A DNA stretch of 64,000 nucleotides from Stropharia rugosoannulata (GCA_028532985.1 JANCIK010000002.1:3596001-3660000); one strand, 5' to 3'. Counted from the stretch's first letter, positions 11,702-24,112 are shown. Made by a program: numbers and translations. Notes: generated by a model not told the origin, from the sequence alone.

Positions 11702-12393
11702 CGTCCTCCTGCAAGTTTGTTCTTGGTCGTGCGGACTTGTTTGTTTCTTGTTGCTTTCCCCATGTTTTCAATTACATATGATACCTAATGGAATGTTGTC
11801 TCGATACCATTTGCTGTGCATTATGATTTTACGATATGACCCACTTCATGACCACATTTTACATGCCTTGAGGCTTGTAACTCACTGTACCAGACGTGTT
11901 GACCGAGATGTATTGGATTTCTTATATACACATGTGATAAAAAAAAAAAGATCATTGTACTCATGTATTTTGCCCCTGACACTAAACCCGCCCCCGCCTC
12001 CCTCTTTCATGCTTGCTCTAAGCCTTTAGACGTATGCTAACATGTTTTGCAACGATCTGGAAAAGTTTGAAAAAGAAGTTGAGGTTAGACAACATGATAG
12101 CAGTCAGTGATGTCGTTTGTCAGTTTGCTTTGTTCGGATGTTGGTCGAGGCGAGCAGATCTGCGGCCAAAAATGAGAGTCATGGCCGAGTGTTTTGTTCA
12201 AAATTGTGGTAGGTTTTGAAAGCGGATTAAAAAACCCCACGAATTTTATAGCCAATGAGATCTGACTGGAGGACAGGCAATCCATCCTGCAAATGTCTAC
12301 ACTGTACCGCTGTTTCCCAATATAATCCCATTGACCATTTTCGACTCCAGTAAAACCGATTACTCGAGCTATGTCATAATGGAACCTTGATGA
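11702..12393. other. Intergenic between convergent Argonaute and SPC19
   Basis: The two genes face each other, so this holds both 3' ends. It contains a short poly-A run near 11939-11949 and otherwise no gene-like sequence. Confidence 0.5.
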
Positions 12394-13121
12394 CTATATA
12401 TCGGTTGAAAGAATGTATGAATATGCATTAGACGAACCATTGGACCGTGTGGTCTTCATTATATTATCCTCTAAAGCGCGCACTTCAGCCTCCAGTTTCT
12501 CTCGCTGCCTTGTTAACGTTTGCAGTCGACGAGCTTCGAGCTTCTGTACAGCGCTTATCCCAGTGGCAGGTGTCCTAGATTTGCTGTTGTCTGTCTACAT
12601 TTTCCTGTCAGTAAAATGCGGTGGTGGTGAAGAATTATTACCTTAGTCCGTAGTAAAGCCTCTTGCCTTTCCAGCGATGCGAGACCTTGCTCAGCAGATT
12701 CAATAAGCTCTCTAATGGCAGGCTCTATCTCATCCGCGAGTGCCGATTTGTACTTCTTGACTGTCGCTTCATTGACAAGCACAAATACCTGAGCATACAA
12801 GAGATGATCAACGGGCAAAAAGGGTAACAATGCGTGTATATGCACCCTTTCGCTCTGTAGAACCTTTGTCATCCGGGGGAGATCCTTCGTTCCGTTACGG
12901 AGAAGGACTTGAGCCTCGTATGCCTTCAGGGATGTATCAATATTAGAGATAGTCGGGCTCAATGTCTTTATGCTTACCTCTTCGCAGCAGTCCTCCATGG
13001 CCATCACGCATTCCTCCAAATCTGGTGGACAGCGCGCCTGAGTATCACCTATGTAGAGATCTGGGCCACCGGCAAAAATGGATTCCCTTGCTTTCAAGTT
13101 AGCACGCGACAGACGCGACAT
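12394..13121 (-). CDS. SPC19: DASH/Dam1 complex subunit Spc19
   Basis: Three minus-strand exons, 13121-12978, 12923-12642 and 12594-12394, give 208 residues with every junction in phase 0. The N-terminus has ESIFAGGPDLYIGD, PPDLEECVMAMEDCCEEV and, after intron 1, QVLLRNGTKDLPRMTKVLQ, which are the Spc19 signature segments. A predicted coiled coil (AVQKLEARRLQTLTRQREKL) lies in the last exon. Spc19 is a subunit of the DASH ring that couples kinetochores to spindle microtubules. The protein is somewhat longer than yeast Spc19 (165 aa) because of the C-terminal coil. Intron 1 (54 nt) has no in-frame stop, so its retention would add 18 residues. The last intron (12595-12641) uses the second AG after the branch site; using the first would break the frame. 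Confidence 0.85.
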
Positions 13122-13419
13122 GTATAGCTGTGACCAAGCTGCGGCGGTCGTTCTTTAAAGCAAGTACCAAGCAGAAAGCTCAAGGAAAGCTGCGCTTGGG
13201 CAATCCGCAAACGAACAGTCGCGTCGTGTGTGCACGTGATAGATCATACTGTATAACTTGCAATTGCGGGCCGATGCTTAGTACAGGTTTGATACAGGTT
13301 ATAACAATACAAAGGTTGGGCAGTGACTTCCATATGCTATCATACATGGGTAAACATATTCCTGGTATACATATCATTGTACTTGGATAATATTCAAGAT
13401 GACAAGAATCGGGACCAAT
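13122..13419. other. SPC19 promoter / EH-protein 3' region
   Basis: No gene. It carries a segment at about 13256-13279 that is nearly identical to one at about 53098-53121 (see findings). Confidence 0.5.
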
Positions 13420-16400
13420 CTATCCTTTGAATGACTGCTCCTCTTCTTCTACATGATGTCGAGACTCGTATATGGAAACAAGAGCTTGAGCATATGTTGG
13501 AGGATTGCTATTCGAACGGAGAGCATCTTTGATCAGCCACTCCTGCCACGTCAAATTATCTCTGCGGTCGGAGGAATCTTCATCAGGATTATTGGACCGT
13601 GCCTGCAGACGATGTCTGGGTGCTATCGGATTGATGGTATAGTCCTCTGGTCCGTAGTTATGCTGCAAACCATCGGCGAAGTTCTGATCATGCGCCGCCT
13701 CGTGCTTGGTATCTCTACCGAGTCGCCACCCGATTTTGGTTTTGTACCATTCCTGGAACTGTTTTCCTTTCGAGGACATTGCGGCGGGAGAGCTGTCAAG
13801 ATGCATTTTATCTCTGCGGACTGGCTCATAGACACGCTTCTCAAAAATATGGGCGCTTGAAGAGCTGCTTGGGCTACCTGGACTGGACCCTCCAGAGAGA
13901 TATACAGGAGGTCGCGATGTTGATGCCAGTGACTCCGACCGAGACCTTTTAAAGGTCGAATTGATGGGTAAATCGAACGCTACTTGTTTCGGGGGCGCTG
14001 AAGATGATTGAACAGCATTAGGGGGCATAGGCAGCGATCTCGTTCTGATGTGTAGAATGCCTTTTACCGGCTTTGAGCTACCCGCCGGCTCATGAAGTGC
14101 CTCTTGAGAATTACCGGGCACGGATTTGTTGTCTCCGCTCGCTGTAATTGTTTTCCCCTGCAGCGTCGATACATCGTCCCAAACCAGTAGCGGATCAAAC
14201 TCCAACTGCCATGGGAGAACGGGGGGTGGTGTCTGCCTCCGTGTCCGCATATTCGCCCGAGATACTTCGCCTGTGGACGACGTTAAGTTACCTCTGGTCT
14301 TCAACTCAGTAAGGAGTTGTTCCATCATATTTCGCATCCCTAGCACCTGTGTTTCAAGTTTGTGCAGAGTTTGACCTCGCGTCGTCAACCAGCGGTCTTC
14401 ACTGTGTTCCCTAGATGATGTCGCTGCCTGCAATCTGGAAAGTTCGTCCTTCTGGGATGCGACAAGGTCAAGCAATCTGCTGATATCCCTCTTAACCTGG
14501 TTTATCTCAGTCTGAGACTGTACGACGGTAGAGTGTAATGAATGAATAGGTTTTTCGACGGTTGAAGATAACGTTTCCCGGATCGCAAACTTTTGACCTA
14601 GGTCATGGGTCTTCATGTCCGCCATCTCCTTGTTTTGAGCGTCGACAAGTTTCCGTAAGCGTTCTCGCTCCGCCACGAGGTTATCCGCATCCTTTCGTAG
14701 TTCGGTCAGATGCATTTGCGAATCTTCATGCTCCACGGCTTTCTGCGCTAGTTCAGAAGTGAGACGGTCTATTTCGACCACGAAATGCCGCTGGATCTGG
14801 GATTTCATAGACATGTTACCGAGACGGCGCTGCTGCTTGGCTTCCTGCAGTTGAGATTTGAGCGATTGTATTTCTTCCATGAAGTATTGACTGCCGACAG
14901 GGACATCGCTAGATGTGCGAAGGTCAATGCGTGGCTGGTCGTGCTTCTTTGAGTATTCAGAAAGATGCTGATAACAACTTGTACCGCTTTCAGAAAAAGA
15001 TCCCTGCGGCCGAATACTCCACTTCACGGATGATGCGTCTGACGAATCGGTATGAGCCCCCTCATCATCATCGGTAAATGAAAACCTTGATGGATCAGCG
15101 TTCAAACTATTAGATATTGATAACTTCACGCCGCTTGGTGGACCAACAAAAGAAACGTTATCTGAGCAAGCAGTTAAAAGGTCATGAACCTTTTGTATCA
15201 TCGTCTCTATAACGTCCAGAGAGACTGCCTGCGTGTTATGTCTTGATGTTGCTGCCCTGTAGCTCATTTATTACGCATTCTCATTCGCGAGGGGGAAAAA
15301 ATACGGACCATATTTGTGCTATCTTGGCGGGTGAAATGCTGTAACGTGAGTTCAGCGTGGCCAAAACAGTGCCGCTTACGGACCCCGTCTGTGTGAGATT
15401 GCTTCTCAACGTGTTTAACAAATTTTGCATATCTGTTGACAGTGGAGTACTGTCGGAATATTTCGTCGTTGTCCATTTCGTGCCATCAGGATCAACGAGA
15501 GTAATTGGTGGTGAACTGTGGCTGATTTCCGGGCATTCTTTGGTGGGTGGACTTGCACCAGCTTTAACAAGCTCTGACTGAAGATGAACAAGCTGACTTT
15601 CTATGGCGATGGGAAGTGTAGGAGGAAGTACGAGAGGCATGTTAGAGTCGAACGCTTGAAGAATATGCATTCCGAGGCAAAACTCATGAATGTCCAGTGC
15701 CCGTCGTGAACTGATGTCAATGAGTTCACTGCAGTGGAATAAATTAGACCGGATAGTGGTTCATAAATACTGGTACACTCACAATACCTGGGTTACATAT
15801 TTTAAAGGAATATCGACCTTCGAAGTGAATATATGCAGCGCACTTTCACCTGGAAAAGAATTCAGCAAAATTCAAGCAAGTTTTCGGATAGTACTGACGG
15901 TTCAGCAGGCCGTTCTGTGGTATCCCTTCGATGAAGAGCTCCTTGAAAGCTTCATTATAAGAGAAATTTATTAGACTTTCCGCCTTCCTTTCTTTTGGCG
16001 CGGTGGACGATTCTGGAGAATCCAATAGCGATGGTCCAGGAATCGGTAGTGGTCGTCGTGGAATAAACTCCTTCGTATCCGTCAGCTTTGGTAGGGGGCC
16101 CGCTAATGATAGGTCAGTTTTGTTCCCCTTCTTTAAGAGTAAGAATGGCATACATTTCACAGTCAGTTCTTCCTTTAGCTGAGCTCCAGACTGAGCCCAT
16201 CCCATTAGACGAATGGCAGCGGCCAGCCCAGTTCTTGAGACAGAGCCAAATCCGCTCGGATCAATAAGAGCCCATACTCCGTTAAGCACAGACGGAGACA
16301 CCCCCCGTACAGTGAAAAGTGTTGTCAGTGAGCGTAGTTCGGCCGTATTTTGTCCTGGACTGATCGTATCCCATATTCCATTAACTAGTCTTAACTCTTC

Positions 16401-16508
16401 TTCTGTGGGTACAAACCCATCTGAAGGCATCATTGTGGGCAGAGGCGAAGGGGTGTGTGTACCAGCCTCCAGAAACCCCCATTTACTTAACAAATCGGAT
16501 TGATGCAT
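13420..16508 (-). CDS. Three-EH-domain endocytic scaffold (Eps15/Ede1-like)
   Basis: Minus-strand exons 16508-16154, 16102-15899, 15849-15783, 15728-15309 and 15256-13420 give 960 residues. EH1 (about residues 25-118) includes VSPSVLNGVWALIDPSGFG and AAIRLMGWAQSG followed by GPLPKL. EH2 (about 172-245) includes FKELFIEGIPQNGLLN and the helix ALDIHEFCLGMHILQAF. EH3 (about 300-385) is more diverged, with KTGSVSG-like TGSVSGTVLATL and SPAKIAQIW. A long coiled coil spans roughly 470-650 and the rest is Ser/Pro-rich and disordered. EH domains bind NPF motifs; three EH plus coil is the layout of Eps15/Ede1, early clathrin-coat scaffolds. No UBA domain is visible at the C-terminus, unlike yeast Ede1. 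The last intron has an atypical donor (gtccgt), which rests on the EH3 frame. Confidence 0.75.
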
Positions 16509-16571
16509 AAATGCTATGCTGATCCCAGGGAAGTTAGTTTGACATGAAATCTTTGTCCCATGACAGATATA

Positions 16572-16980
16572 TCAGATGCTCTGAGAGGAAATAGTGTTGG
16601 CGGTGTAGTGAGAAGGCGGACGTGATGTGGAGACTGACTCATGGAGTGTCACAAGAGCAGGACTACGCATTCTGGCTTTATAATTGTATAACAGCCTCTT
16701 AAACCATCCCATGACTTGCATTCCTGTCAAGTAAGAAAAACTCGAGGCGCTGCGGTGACCGCAGGGTGGTGGTCGTGTCCAAGTATGTAGTATCAACGAT
16801 GCCGAACCGCGATGTTGGCTCGGCGGCCCGATTCCCGAAGAACGTTCCGCAGACGCCGGGAACGGCGGGATGCAAAATTAACCTGAGAGCTCCCGGCTGA
16901 GCCGCTGAGGCAAGCATCTGCACACCACCACCACTAGCTCGTTCATTACTGCGCATATTTCCAGCGACCTCGCGTGTCAT
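16572..16980 (-). CDS. Possible small gene, unrecognised
   Basis: An open minus-strand frame starts at 16980 (MTREVAGNMRSNERASG) and could splice near 16720-16890 into a frame reading MQVMGWFKRLLYNYKARM and ending at 16572. Composition looks coding and it lies between two genes, but no family is recognised and the splice is not forced. It could equally be the 5' region of neighbouring transcripts. Confidence 0.25.
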
Positions 16981-17011
16981 TCAAAGTCATCTATGTTTTA
17001 TCTCTTCACCA

Positions 17012-18967
17012 TGGCTACTTTTTGTGAGCTTACTCACGGCTCTGATTTCTGGTCTGAGACGGATGCGCGACAGATTTTGCAGACTCTTGACTCTTTGACT
17101 CCGCTCCAGTTTCTGCTACCCGCCAGCCAAGCTCACTGGAGACTCATACAGTAATGCTAGGCAGAGCCTAATATGCAACCCAGCAGAACACACATCCTAC
17201 GCAGTCACTTCATCTAACTCCTTGAGTCAAGATAGTTTTATTCCCTAGTACTGGACCATCGGAAACGAGATGCAGCTGCCTGCAGTGGCAACACGTCGTA
17301 AGCTGACTAGACGAAAACTCTGTCCAATACGTCCTTCCTGCATTCCAAGATATCAATACCATTCCTGACGTTATATCGCTGCTACCTTTAGGCCTCACTG
17401 TCGATTCTCAGGCTCATAGACTCAGTCCTTTCTTGATTTGACAAAATATACCCACGCGAAACTCATATGTTTTCAGCAGCTGGCAACAGTCGCCATCTCT
17501 CTTGCATCGTGTTGCTCAAAAACGGTGTCTTGCCTGGCTCATTGCATACACCTGCCCAATTTCCCGCCTGGGTTAGCTATTTTGCGCTCTCTGCCCCAGG
17601 TAAAAGAATAAGGGCTGCAAAGTTATCCGCTTGCTGTCAAGGATATGTCTTGTGATCACTCATTCCCTTTTCAGATCCCATATACTTAACAACAGACGAC
17701 TACAGGAAATTCGTCCTTCTGTCTTTCCTTTCCTTTGTTCTGTCTTCCATTCGTCTTGTTTCTTTTGGCTTCAAAGCGCTGAGCGCTTCCTTTCCCCGCC
17801 TCAGGAACGACACAGTATCTTCGTCTTCGTCCCCGCGTTCACACGTGTATTTTAGTGGCCCCTTCTGCCTTGAATTACCGACAGGTAGATTATTGTTATT
17901 TCCGTGTAGAGCACAAAGGGAATGACACCGTTATTCAGCGTTACCTTCTTCAGAGTATATATGATCCACAAAAATATAAATGGAACAGAGTCCTCCCGCC
18001 CTGACTCGTCGCTCACGATCGCTGTAATTTGGGATCCGGAGAGGGGCCTTGAGGCATTTCCCTGCGGTCATTTATTTGAAACCTTGAACGACCAACCTCT
18101 AACGTATCAGAATTTTTTTGATTCCGGGTCACAATCGGGTGATGATAGTGCGTCTACGCAATTGCAAGATGAGCCGTTCGCCGTCCTCAACGCTGGCCGC
18201 CAGCTACACTACATCAACATCAGATCGTCTAAAATGTACAAAGATTTGGTTAACACAAAGGTGGGTTACGGACTTTCTTTGCAATCTTCTGCAGTGTGTA
18301 TGCTTACTCTATATTTTTGAGTGTTCGTTGATTCAGGCCAATCAGTCTAGTTACTCACGCGACAGCTGGCAAACGCCACCGTGTTTTGTGGATATCAAAG
18401 AGGTACCTGTGCTGGCCGTACCCGCGGAGACGCGCCAATCGCTGGACTCATTTTTCCCGCTCTGGAGCGGTCGCCTGGGAGGACATACACAAGTTGATCG
18501 CAATGCAATAATCAAACGGCAACTAGTAGATGATGAAGGGTTCTTTGACGTCTCATCTCATGCCGATTGTGATCCTCATCTGGTAAACAATCCACTGAGT
18601 GTGATTGTGTCGTAATTGATTTGCTATTTCTCAGCCGTCTCGCTTCTCCACCTCTGATACGTCTACCTCAGCATACATAGCCATTGACCGCAGTGTCTCG
18701 GGACCCGGTACGCCGATGGCCTTGCATCATCGCTCCTCACTGGTATCTAGAAGTCCAGACGGCGGAGCGAAGGCCAAGTCGGTCAAGAGCGACAGTAGTT
18801 TGAGCGACAAAGATAGCGGATTAACAAAGTCCGTTGGTGGCTACACACCACACCTGACTTCGCGATTGTCCAAGCTCTTGCCTCCATGGATGAAACGTCA
18901 CCGAGATGATAAGTGGGTACTTGTCGAAGTCCGCGAGGTGGTCCTCGAACGAATTGTTGACGCATGA
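17012..18967 (+). CDS. Unrecognised multi-exon gene with hydrophobic segments
   Basis: Several stretches read as exons on the plus strand but I could not close all phases. They are: 17012 onward (MATFCELTHGSDFWSETDA); about 17309-17440 (NSVQYVLPAFQDINTIPDV and LLPLGLTVDSQAHRLSPF); about 17475-17600 (LATVAISLASCCSKTVSCLA); about 17678-17890, with a hydrophobic segment FVLLSFLSFVLSSIRLVSFG; and 17980-18260, 18338-18580 and 18635-18967. The last three are the most convincing and end at TGA 18965-18967. The middle part looks membrane-embedded; the C-terminal part is hydrophilic with a Ser/Lys-rich linker and a closing DDKWVLVEVREVVLERI. I do not recognise the family and assign no function. The outer coordinates, especially the start, are tentative, and the 5' exons may belong to a separate gene. 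Confidence 0.4.
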
Positions 18968-19137
18968 CGACTGAGGTGTAACGATGTTTTATGTTTGAAG
19001 TGGCTATGCCGCATACATGACTCTTTGCACTGGAATAAATTAGTTTCTCAATACCATTCTTCTCAGTCCGCCCTGAGGAAATTGTGGTGTTATTTTAGTG
19101 CAAGGAAACTCAAGCGAGTACGGAAATAAAACACGAG

Positions 19138-20121
19138 TCAGTAAGGCTTGAACCTCCTGGCCGCCTTCAGTTTGTCTACTTTGGCCTTGTCTTCCTCCCA
19201 TTTCCTCTTTAGCTCCAACAAATCTACATGAAGTCAGAAAATTGAAATTAAGCAAATAAAATCACACATACTTGAGCGCTGCTTCTCGGCCCTCTGGAAA
19301 GCATAGAAACCCGCCTTTTCTTTTTTCTCCTTCTTCTCGCCGCGGTTGCGAGACGTCTCGCCCGAGCGCTGGAACCGTTTGCTTGCCACACCCACACCAC
19401 CTCCCAGCGTCTTTCCATATGCCCCACCTCTTGTAACCAAGGTGAACCCGTCCTCGTCCACAACCGCCTCGCCCTTGCGGTACTTGGACTTCTGTTTATT
19501 CTTGGAAAGCTCATACTCATACAGCTCCGCGTACGAGTCGGCATATGCGCGTACGGCGTCCAGAGGCGGCCGTGAGGCGGCGTACAGCGCTTGATAGTGA
19601 GCAAGACCTGATGGTTCTTCCGGTGATTTTGGCCAGCCGCGTGGCTTGCTTGTCGATGCAAGCGCGCGCTCAAGCGATGACGGATCCAGGAAGATTACAT
19701 AGGCTGATGAACCTGTTTTGCGCAGCGTCCTCAGCGGAGGGCGCGGCAGAGGGATGACAGTGGGTGCCTTCTCCTTCTGATTTTTCCTTCTCCTGCGGGG
19801 CTGCTCGTCGACCGCGTCGTCCATGGCGTCGCCCTCGGACTCTTCTTCACTGTCGCTCTCGGCGGAGCTTGGCAACTCTTGAACATCAAAGTCAAAGATG
19901 ACTTTCTCTACCGTCCCACTGTGCTTGAAGAACAGCACGAGCTCGCGCTCTGTTGCGTCCGGAGGTAGATTTACTAAGAAAAGTGTTCGACCTTCAGGGA
20001 GGACATTCTTGGAACTGGATTTTGAGGCATGCGCGCGAGCATAGAGATAGTGAGTTGTTGTTGAGTTGTACTGGACAGGTATCACACTGAAACCGCTGAT
20101 GTTAGAGGGTATTGAAGGCAT
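19138..20121 (-). CDS. RRP7: Ribosomal RNA-processing protein 7
   Basis: Two minus-strand exons, 20121-19272 and 19223-19138, give 311 residues. The start MPSIPSNISGFSVIPVQY matches the Rrp7 N-terminus; an ATG 24 codons upstream adds residues without homology. An RRM-like region carries RTLFLVNLPPDATERELVLF, followed by an acidic insert and a basic patch. The Rrp7 C-terminal signature is FYAFQRAEKQRSNLLELKRK through EEDKAKVDKLKAARRFKPY, ending with the family's RxFKP(Y/F). Rrp7 is a nucleolar factor of the small-subunit processome, with UtpC/CK2 partners, needed for 40S assembly and 18S rRNA maturation. The single intron (19224-19271) is needed to reach the conserved tail; without it the frame ends within the intron. 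Confidence 0.92.
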
Positions 20122-20633
20122 ATTGGAATGCGTATACGATATGATGGACCAGAAGCTACATTTTTTCGAGGTCGTCGGAGTTTGTAACATCATTTGTTGC
20201 GGGCCGCTGACCGCGTCGGCGTCGACCTGTAGTTGACCTTGGGTTGACCTGTAGTCTCCGCTTGTTCTTTGCTTATTCTCCTCTAGTCTCCTTCACAGAT
20301 CAAATAAACAGATGACAAGGGATCTGTTGATATAAAGTCTCCCGCAATGGTGTTTTTACGATTCGACAGTTGAGCGAACTTTATATGATAGACGATTTCT
20401 GGTCATACTGCTTATCAAGCAGTACCTGTAGCAAACCTGTAGACGAAGTAATTCATTCCATAATAAAAAGCTGGTGCTTTGAGATGTATAATACGACCGT
20501 CGCCACATCGTCACTGTAGAAGTCATATTTGTACTAAAATAATAAATAAAGAAAGAAAGAGTTCCAATGTTTACACTCCCATAGGAGAACGGACTAGCCG
20601 AAAAATAATTGTAAAACGTGGCCCATTTTCCTC
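20122..20633. other. Intergenic: RRP7 promoter and coiled-coil gene 3' region
   Basis: No gene-like signal. The part near 20500-20560 is AT-rich and includes aaataaataaa runs; these lie just past the end of the minus-strand gene that stops at 20634. Confidence 0.5.
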
Positions 20634-23600
20634 TTAATAAAACTCCCGAGTATGCGTCTCATTCTTCCTTGCCAGCGCCTGCCTTTGCATAAATGACTCG
20701 TCGCGCAGACTGTTTGCAATAAATGGGTCATCTTGAGCTGCTGCTTCGCCCCTGGCAGCCGTCTGTCCACTCGCCCACGCCGCAAGGTCCGGTAGGAGGC
20801 GCCCGCGCTGGGGGCTGAACAAACGCGAAGGGGCCACCGTCGCTGCGCCTGAGTATCCGGTACCAGGCAGGCGACGCCTCGGTGTCACCGGATCCGACTG
20901 CTTCTCCCTACTTCTATCCTTGTCTACACTGCTCTCCCTTGGGTCTGTTTCCTTGATTGCAGTCATGATCGGCGCACTCCCGCCTCTCTGCCGGCTAGGT
21001 GACCGCGAGTTACCGCCCCTGTTTTCAGGCACATCTGGCGCCAGGCTCGCGGGGGTAGAGGGTACGAGAACTGTTGTGGCACGCAGGTTCTGCACTGTGC
21101 GACTCAGGGCTTGGAATACTGAAGTACGGTCAGCCCATGAGGGAAGGCGCGATGGCGGTCCCCGGACGCTCGAGGATGGGGAGAATGATTGTCCCTTTGG
21201 TGATGCAGGAGACCCAGGTGCCTGAGTGCTGTCATCTTCTCCATGATTGGTGAAGGTGGAATGAATAGACGAATCGGACAGACCACGGCGGCGTAGTGTA
21301 CGCTCAAGCAATGGTGGAACCAAGTCCGTCTCCTCATCGATGGCCTGGCTGTGCCCCATGTCAATAACGGCGTCCACATTCCGTGAAAGACGATTGACAC
21401 TTTTACGCCCTGCGCTCCTACCTATGGTCGCAGTTCCAGGTCCTACAGGCCCCGCGGTCCTCGTGAAAGACCGAGATTTGTGTATGGTCTGCGGGGGATG
21501 TGCAGTTGGGACGAAGATCCAAGGATCGCCTTCCCCTCCCCTTGGAGCACCTGCAAATATACCCATAAAGTTGGAGGAGACACTCGCGTGCGATGACATC
21601 CCAGATTCTATTGAAGGCTCTGTGACTGGGATCTGTTCAGGTGAAAAGGAACTTGAGACCGCGCGTCCTACACCACTCCCTGAGAATTCAACATTGACCG
21701 TTGTTGCAGAAGCTGCTAACGCAGGACCGAGCTTGGGGACAAAGCGGGGTGCGCGTGCTGGCTCTCGGCTGTTGCCAATAGTTGCGCTACGCGTAGGAGG
21801 ATTCCGCTCATTGGGCCATGAGTCTACTCGCCCCGTAGGCGAGAAGAGTTTGGATATCGGAGCCATCCACGCAGCTACGCCACCCTGCATTTGGACTTCC
21901 CGTTCCTTTTCCGCCTCTGCCTTACCAGGATTTAAAGCTAATTCGCTGATACGAGGCGCCACTGACGGGTCTAGGATGATGTCATTGACAGTTACGCGTA
22001 GCTGGCCCATTTCTGTGAAAATATCCTTGATAAATTTAAACAAGAGTCGGAGATCCTTGCGCGTACAAGCAGTGACCATTTTCTCGTCTTCAAGGAAGCC
22101 TCGGAACTGGCCACGAAGTGCAATGGCATCGGCAATGATAGTACTGACTGTGCTACGAGAAAGATGCCCAACGTCAGCTCCCTTGAGATGCTGTCGTTTT
22201 AAACGATTAGTCAAAGTCAATGCATCTGCCTGAGACAGCCTATTGAGCAAACCGGTTGCTCTTTCTAGAATTATGGTAATGGTTGAGGCGTTGGTCTCAG
22301 AAAGGGAAGATGATTCGGATTGTGCTTCATGCGTCACCATCTGCGGAGGCAGAGGCAGAGACAAGACTCCAGATATATCTGTTTGCACACCGCGCGAACG
22401 AGAGAGCAAGAGGAGGGGTTTATGGGACCGCTGTTTTTCGACATCGGAACTCGCGTATTGCTGTGCGTCAATCTCGACCTCGTAGCTGATATGCGAATGC
22501 GCAGATCGCGGGGACCGACGTGCGAAAGGACTCCATGGCGTGAGTGAATCAGGCTCCGATAAAGGTGAACGCAGTGTATCTGGTGTCAAAGGCCTTTGGT
22601 GTGAAGGATTATAACGAACGTCAATCTGTGGGGGGGTTCCAAAACGTTTCTTTCGCTTGCTTTCAATGCTGGCGTTTCGACTGTGCCCATTGGAGCTGAC
22701 TGTCTAAGAATAAATTTTAGCTGACCAGCTTCCGATTGTCTTCAAGGCTCTGACGTACTGTATAATCTTTGAATGATATGGATGGGACACTGCCTGTATG
22801 ATGATGCCTTGAACTGGGTGTCGCAGCTAGCATGTATAACGCTTAATAACATCACAGTATAATCTGAAGCAATCCACGTACCGCCTGAACGAGGAACAGA
22901 CATGTTCGCTCTCTGTTCATCAACTTCTTCTTGCAAAGCATGTAGGTCTTCGCGTGATTCAGCCAGTAGGTGCTGTAACTCGTCATTGTCATGTTTCAGA
23001 GTCTCGTTGTCTTGAACAAGTTTTTCAATGACATGTGCCAGTTCTTCCTGCTCCGTTTTAGCCGACAGACCGATCTGTTACGGGCAGGTTCAAGGCAGGT
23101 TAGAATGATTCAGGTGAAATAAATGGTCACATACAGCGTTTCTGACAGAATCCAGGCGAGATCGTGCATCCTTCAGAATTGAATCCGACTCTTCGAGGCG
23201 GGAATGCCGTTTCGTCTCCAAAATTTCCTGCAGACGGCGCACTTCAATCTGTAATTTGGCTATACCCGTGAGTTTAATATGCAAACGATTGACGGTTAAT
23301 AGAAGCGTACTTGTCTTGTCTTTCAATGCGGCAAAGCGTGATTCCGCCAAACGAGCTCTATGTGTCTCCCCGTCGCGTTCCTGCTGCATGTCATCCCTGT
23401 CCTTTATCGCAGCAGATAAGCGTGTATCCCAACCAACTGACCGAGCATGATGGGCTGTTAGGCGGGAGATAGTTTCGCGCGCCTCCTGTAGTTCATTTAA
23501 GATAGTTTTATTGGAAACCTCGGTGACCTCGTTGTTGACGAGTGCCTGATTGAGCCTCTGGAAATAGATTAACGCGCTTCTGTGGCTTCGCGATTAAACA

Positions 23601-24112
23601 CTCACTCGCTCCAGCTGGGCTTTCTCCTTCGAAAGCTCGTCCAACTCATGTTGAAGCTCGTCATTTGAGCGTTGAAGCTTGTCATGCTTGTCGTTCGACG
23701 GATCCAGCGTTCGCTACAGGTAATCAACAGTTAGGCACAGCGTTGCGATAGAAATGATGTCACACACCTCGCTTTGCCGCACATAGACAGCATGTCGCTG
23801 AAGGAGAGCCTGTCCCACTTCTGCATTCACGTTATTTCAGAGCTTTGGGACGAAATGGTACTTCGAACCTGCACTAAGAATCAAGCGACTCCCGAGACGA
23901 GCACGCAAGTCGAGCCAAGTCTTCAAGTTTTCGCAGTCTTCCTTTCCACAACAGCAACAGATTGCTTCCACAGGCTCTGGAGACGGAACACGAGAGAAAT
24001 TGGCGAGAGCTGCAGTCAGGTCGTCTATGGTACTAGTTGCATGGTAAAGGCTGCTCGTCAATGGCGACGACGGCGTAGTCGGTCTACTAGGGTTGGGGAT
24101 ACTGAGTTCCAT
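20634..24112 (-). CDS. Large coiled-coil protein of unknown function
   Basis: On the minus strand, ATG at 24112 opens MELSIPNPSRPTTPSSPL. A short cysteine cluster follows (ICCCCGKEDCENLKTWLDL), then helical segments that splice in frame: EVGQALLQRHAVYVRQSE, RTLDPSNDKHDKLQ, RLNQALVNNEVTEV, the coil around 23400-23090, and the coil IGLSAKTEQEELAHVIEKLV. From about 22720 to 20634 a single exon encodes a Ser/Pro/Arg-rich C-terminal half, with one more helical block around LLNRLSQADALTLTNRLK and FLEDEKMVTACTRKDLRLLF. The total is roughly 1000 residues in about eight exons. The layout (N-terminal coil, middle helical domain, disordered tail) would suit a cytoskeletal or spindle-pole adaptor, but that is a guess; no family is recognised. 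Exons near 22690-22880 are the least certain. Confidence 0.7.

Noticed and set aside
11643..12029. Extension of Argonaute or a second gene after 11640
   Set aside because: The extra residues have no counterpart in Argonautes and frame use looks random; a terminal intron explains the end better.
21340..22233. 297-residue open frame on the plus strand
   Set aside because: It lies antisense within the large exon of the minus-strand coiled-coil gene, has no motif, and mirrors the GC-rich codons of that gene.
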